Source: Candidatus Pacearchaeota archaeon
GTDB lineage: Archaea; Nanobdellota; Nanobdellia; Pacearchaeales; GW2011-AR1
Reading direction: 5' to 3'
Assembly: GCA_023142835.1 (NCBI GenBank)
Contig: JAGLIS010000020.1
Coordinates: forward strand, 1 to 22,833
Length of the DNA stretch: 22,833 nucleotides
Made by a program: the position numbers and the translations under genes. Below the pieces are notes generated by a model. It saw only the letters and a program-made list of their open reading frames with translations, was not told the DNA's origin and made no database searches. Each line of letters starts with the position of its first letter. The stretch's first letter is position 1. Of the stretch, positions 22,472 through 22,833 are shown in pieces.

Positions 22472-22733
22472 ACCGTCGGCAAGAGACAAGAGAAGGTATT
22501 TTTTAGTTAGGGCTACGAATGAAAAAGTTGAAGCTGCGATTTTGGAATATGTTGGTGTGCTTGGATTTGCGGAGGCGGTTTATATGAGAATTCAGACAAA
22601 GGATTTTCCTGGAAGATTGGTTGGGAGTTGTTTGGTGAAATCTTTGGAAAATGTTCGGGCAGCTTTGGCTTTGGCAGGGATTGGGGTTGAGAAAGTTAGT
22701 GGGACGTTGAAGGGGTTGAGAGGAAAGGCTTAA
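22443..22733 (+). CDS. rnp2: RNase P protein component 2 (Rnp2/Pop5)
   Basis: Pop5 is one of the archaeal RNase P proteins; with Rpp30 it assists the catalytic RNA that removes tRNA 5' leaders. The 96-residue protein has the family features: LKPSARDKRRYFLV at the N-terminus (LRxKKRY in relatives), a helical middle with EYVGVLGFAEA, and a C-terminal LENVRAALALAGIGVEKVSG ending with TLKGLR. It is slightly shorter than the common 110-130 residues. The ATG has a good ribosome binding site seven bases upstream. The next gene is psmA, and Pop5 next to the proteasome alpha gene is the classic order in the archaeal superoperon that goes on to the exosome genes. Confidence 0.9.
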   Translation: MVKGKKLNLKPSARDKRRYFLVRATNEKVEAAILEYVGVLGFAEAVYMRIQTKDFPGRLVGSCLVKSLENVRAALALAGIGVEKVSGTLKGLRGKA

Positions 22734-22750
22734 AAATGGAGTATAATAGA

Positions 22751-22759
22751 TTTTATTAA
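22751..22759 (+). promoter_or_regulatory. Possible TATA element of psmA
   Basis: TTTTATTAA ends 22 bases before the psmA ATG at 22781, the leaderless spacing found elsewhere in the window. psmA may therefore have its own promoter in addition to read-through from pop5. Confidence 0.4.
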
Positions 22760-22780
22760 GGTAGGTTTTTAATTTATAAC

Positions 22781-22833
22781 ATGGAGGATATACAACACCA
22801 ACAAATGGGATATGACCGGGCGGCGACGATGTT
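22781..22833 (+). CDS. psmA: Proteasome subunit alpha, 5' end only
   Basis: The last 53 bases open a frame at ATG 22781 that reads MEDIQHQQMGYDRAATM. QMGYDRAxT is the conserved N-terminal signature of archaeal proteasome alpha subunits, the gate-forming segment of the 20S particle. The gene continues beyond the window. Position directly after pop5 matches the archaeal proteasome/exosome superoperon. The call rests on 17 residues plus context. Confidence 0.82.
   Translation, partial: MEDIQHQQMGYDRAATM

Overview
This window looks like chromosomal DNA from an archaeon with a small, AT-rich, densely packed genome. The information-processing genes are archaeal: aRF1, RpoL, RadB, Mre11/Rad50, a type IA topoisomerase, RNase J of the archaeal kind, the RNase P protein Pop5 and the start of a proteasome alpha subunit. 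Several proteins are shorter than usual (aRF1, ValRS, Rad50), genes nearly touch or overlap, and many transcripts appear leaderless. A DPANN lineage of the Pacearchaeota/Woesearchaeota kind fits best. That placement is inference from gene content and style, not from a tree.

Layout. 1-2050: an unidentified gene end, then pyrF (+) converging on aRF1 (-). 2173-4400: a two-gene RloA/RloB-type ATPase plus TOPRIM-like cassette (-), probably a defence system, followed by a 230-base gap with G-rich repeats. 4400-8531: valyl-tRNA synthetase (-) and a small metallophosphoesterase (+) diverge from one 48-base promoter; a nitronate-monooxygenase-like flavoprotein (-) follows. 8644-12806: topoisomerase I (+), an orphan 198-residue protein (-), radB (-), a TM2 membrane protein (+) and rpoL (-). 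12807-12985: a short intergenic repeat cluster. 12986-16253: rad50 and mre11 (-), overlapping by one base; mre11 has an apparent one-base frameshift just after its start. 16332-18077: an ABC exporter (-). 18131-20448: a GT4 glycosyltransferase (+) flanked on one side by an intact HemK/Mtq2-type methyltransferase and on the other by a decayed copy of that enzyme's 3' half in the same orientation. 20450-22149: a small membrane-anchored protein and RNase J (-). 22226-22833: a doubtful small membrane ORF, pop5, and the first codons of psmA, the left end of the classic archaeal proteasome/exosome superoperon.

How the genes connect. aRF1 and the Mtq2-like enzyme are a plausible substrate-enzyme pair (glutamine methylation in GGQ). 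Mre11, Rad50 and RadB form a recombination/repair set, with topoisomerase I nearby. RNase J, Pop5 and the flanking superoperon concern RNA processing and turnover. The RloAB cassette and the glycosyltransferase segment are the two parts that look acquired.

Promoters follow one pattern: an A/T-rich TATA-like element ends about 19-22 bases before the start codon of most first genes. This implies leaderless mRNAs, and I used it to choose several starts. I saw no rRNA, tRNA or CRISPR array. All positions, motifs and comparisons were read by eye; no database search or computation was run.
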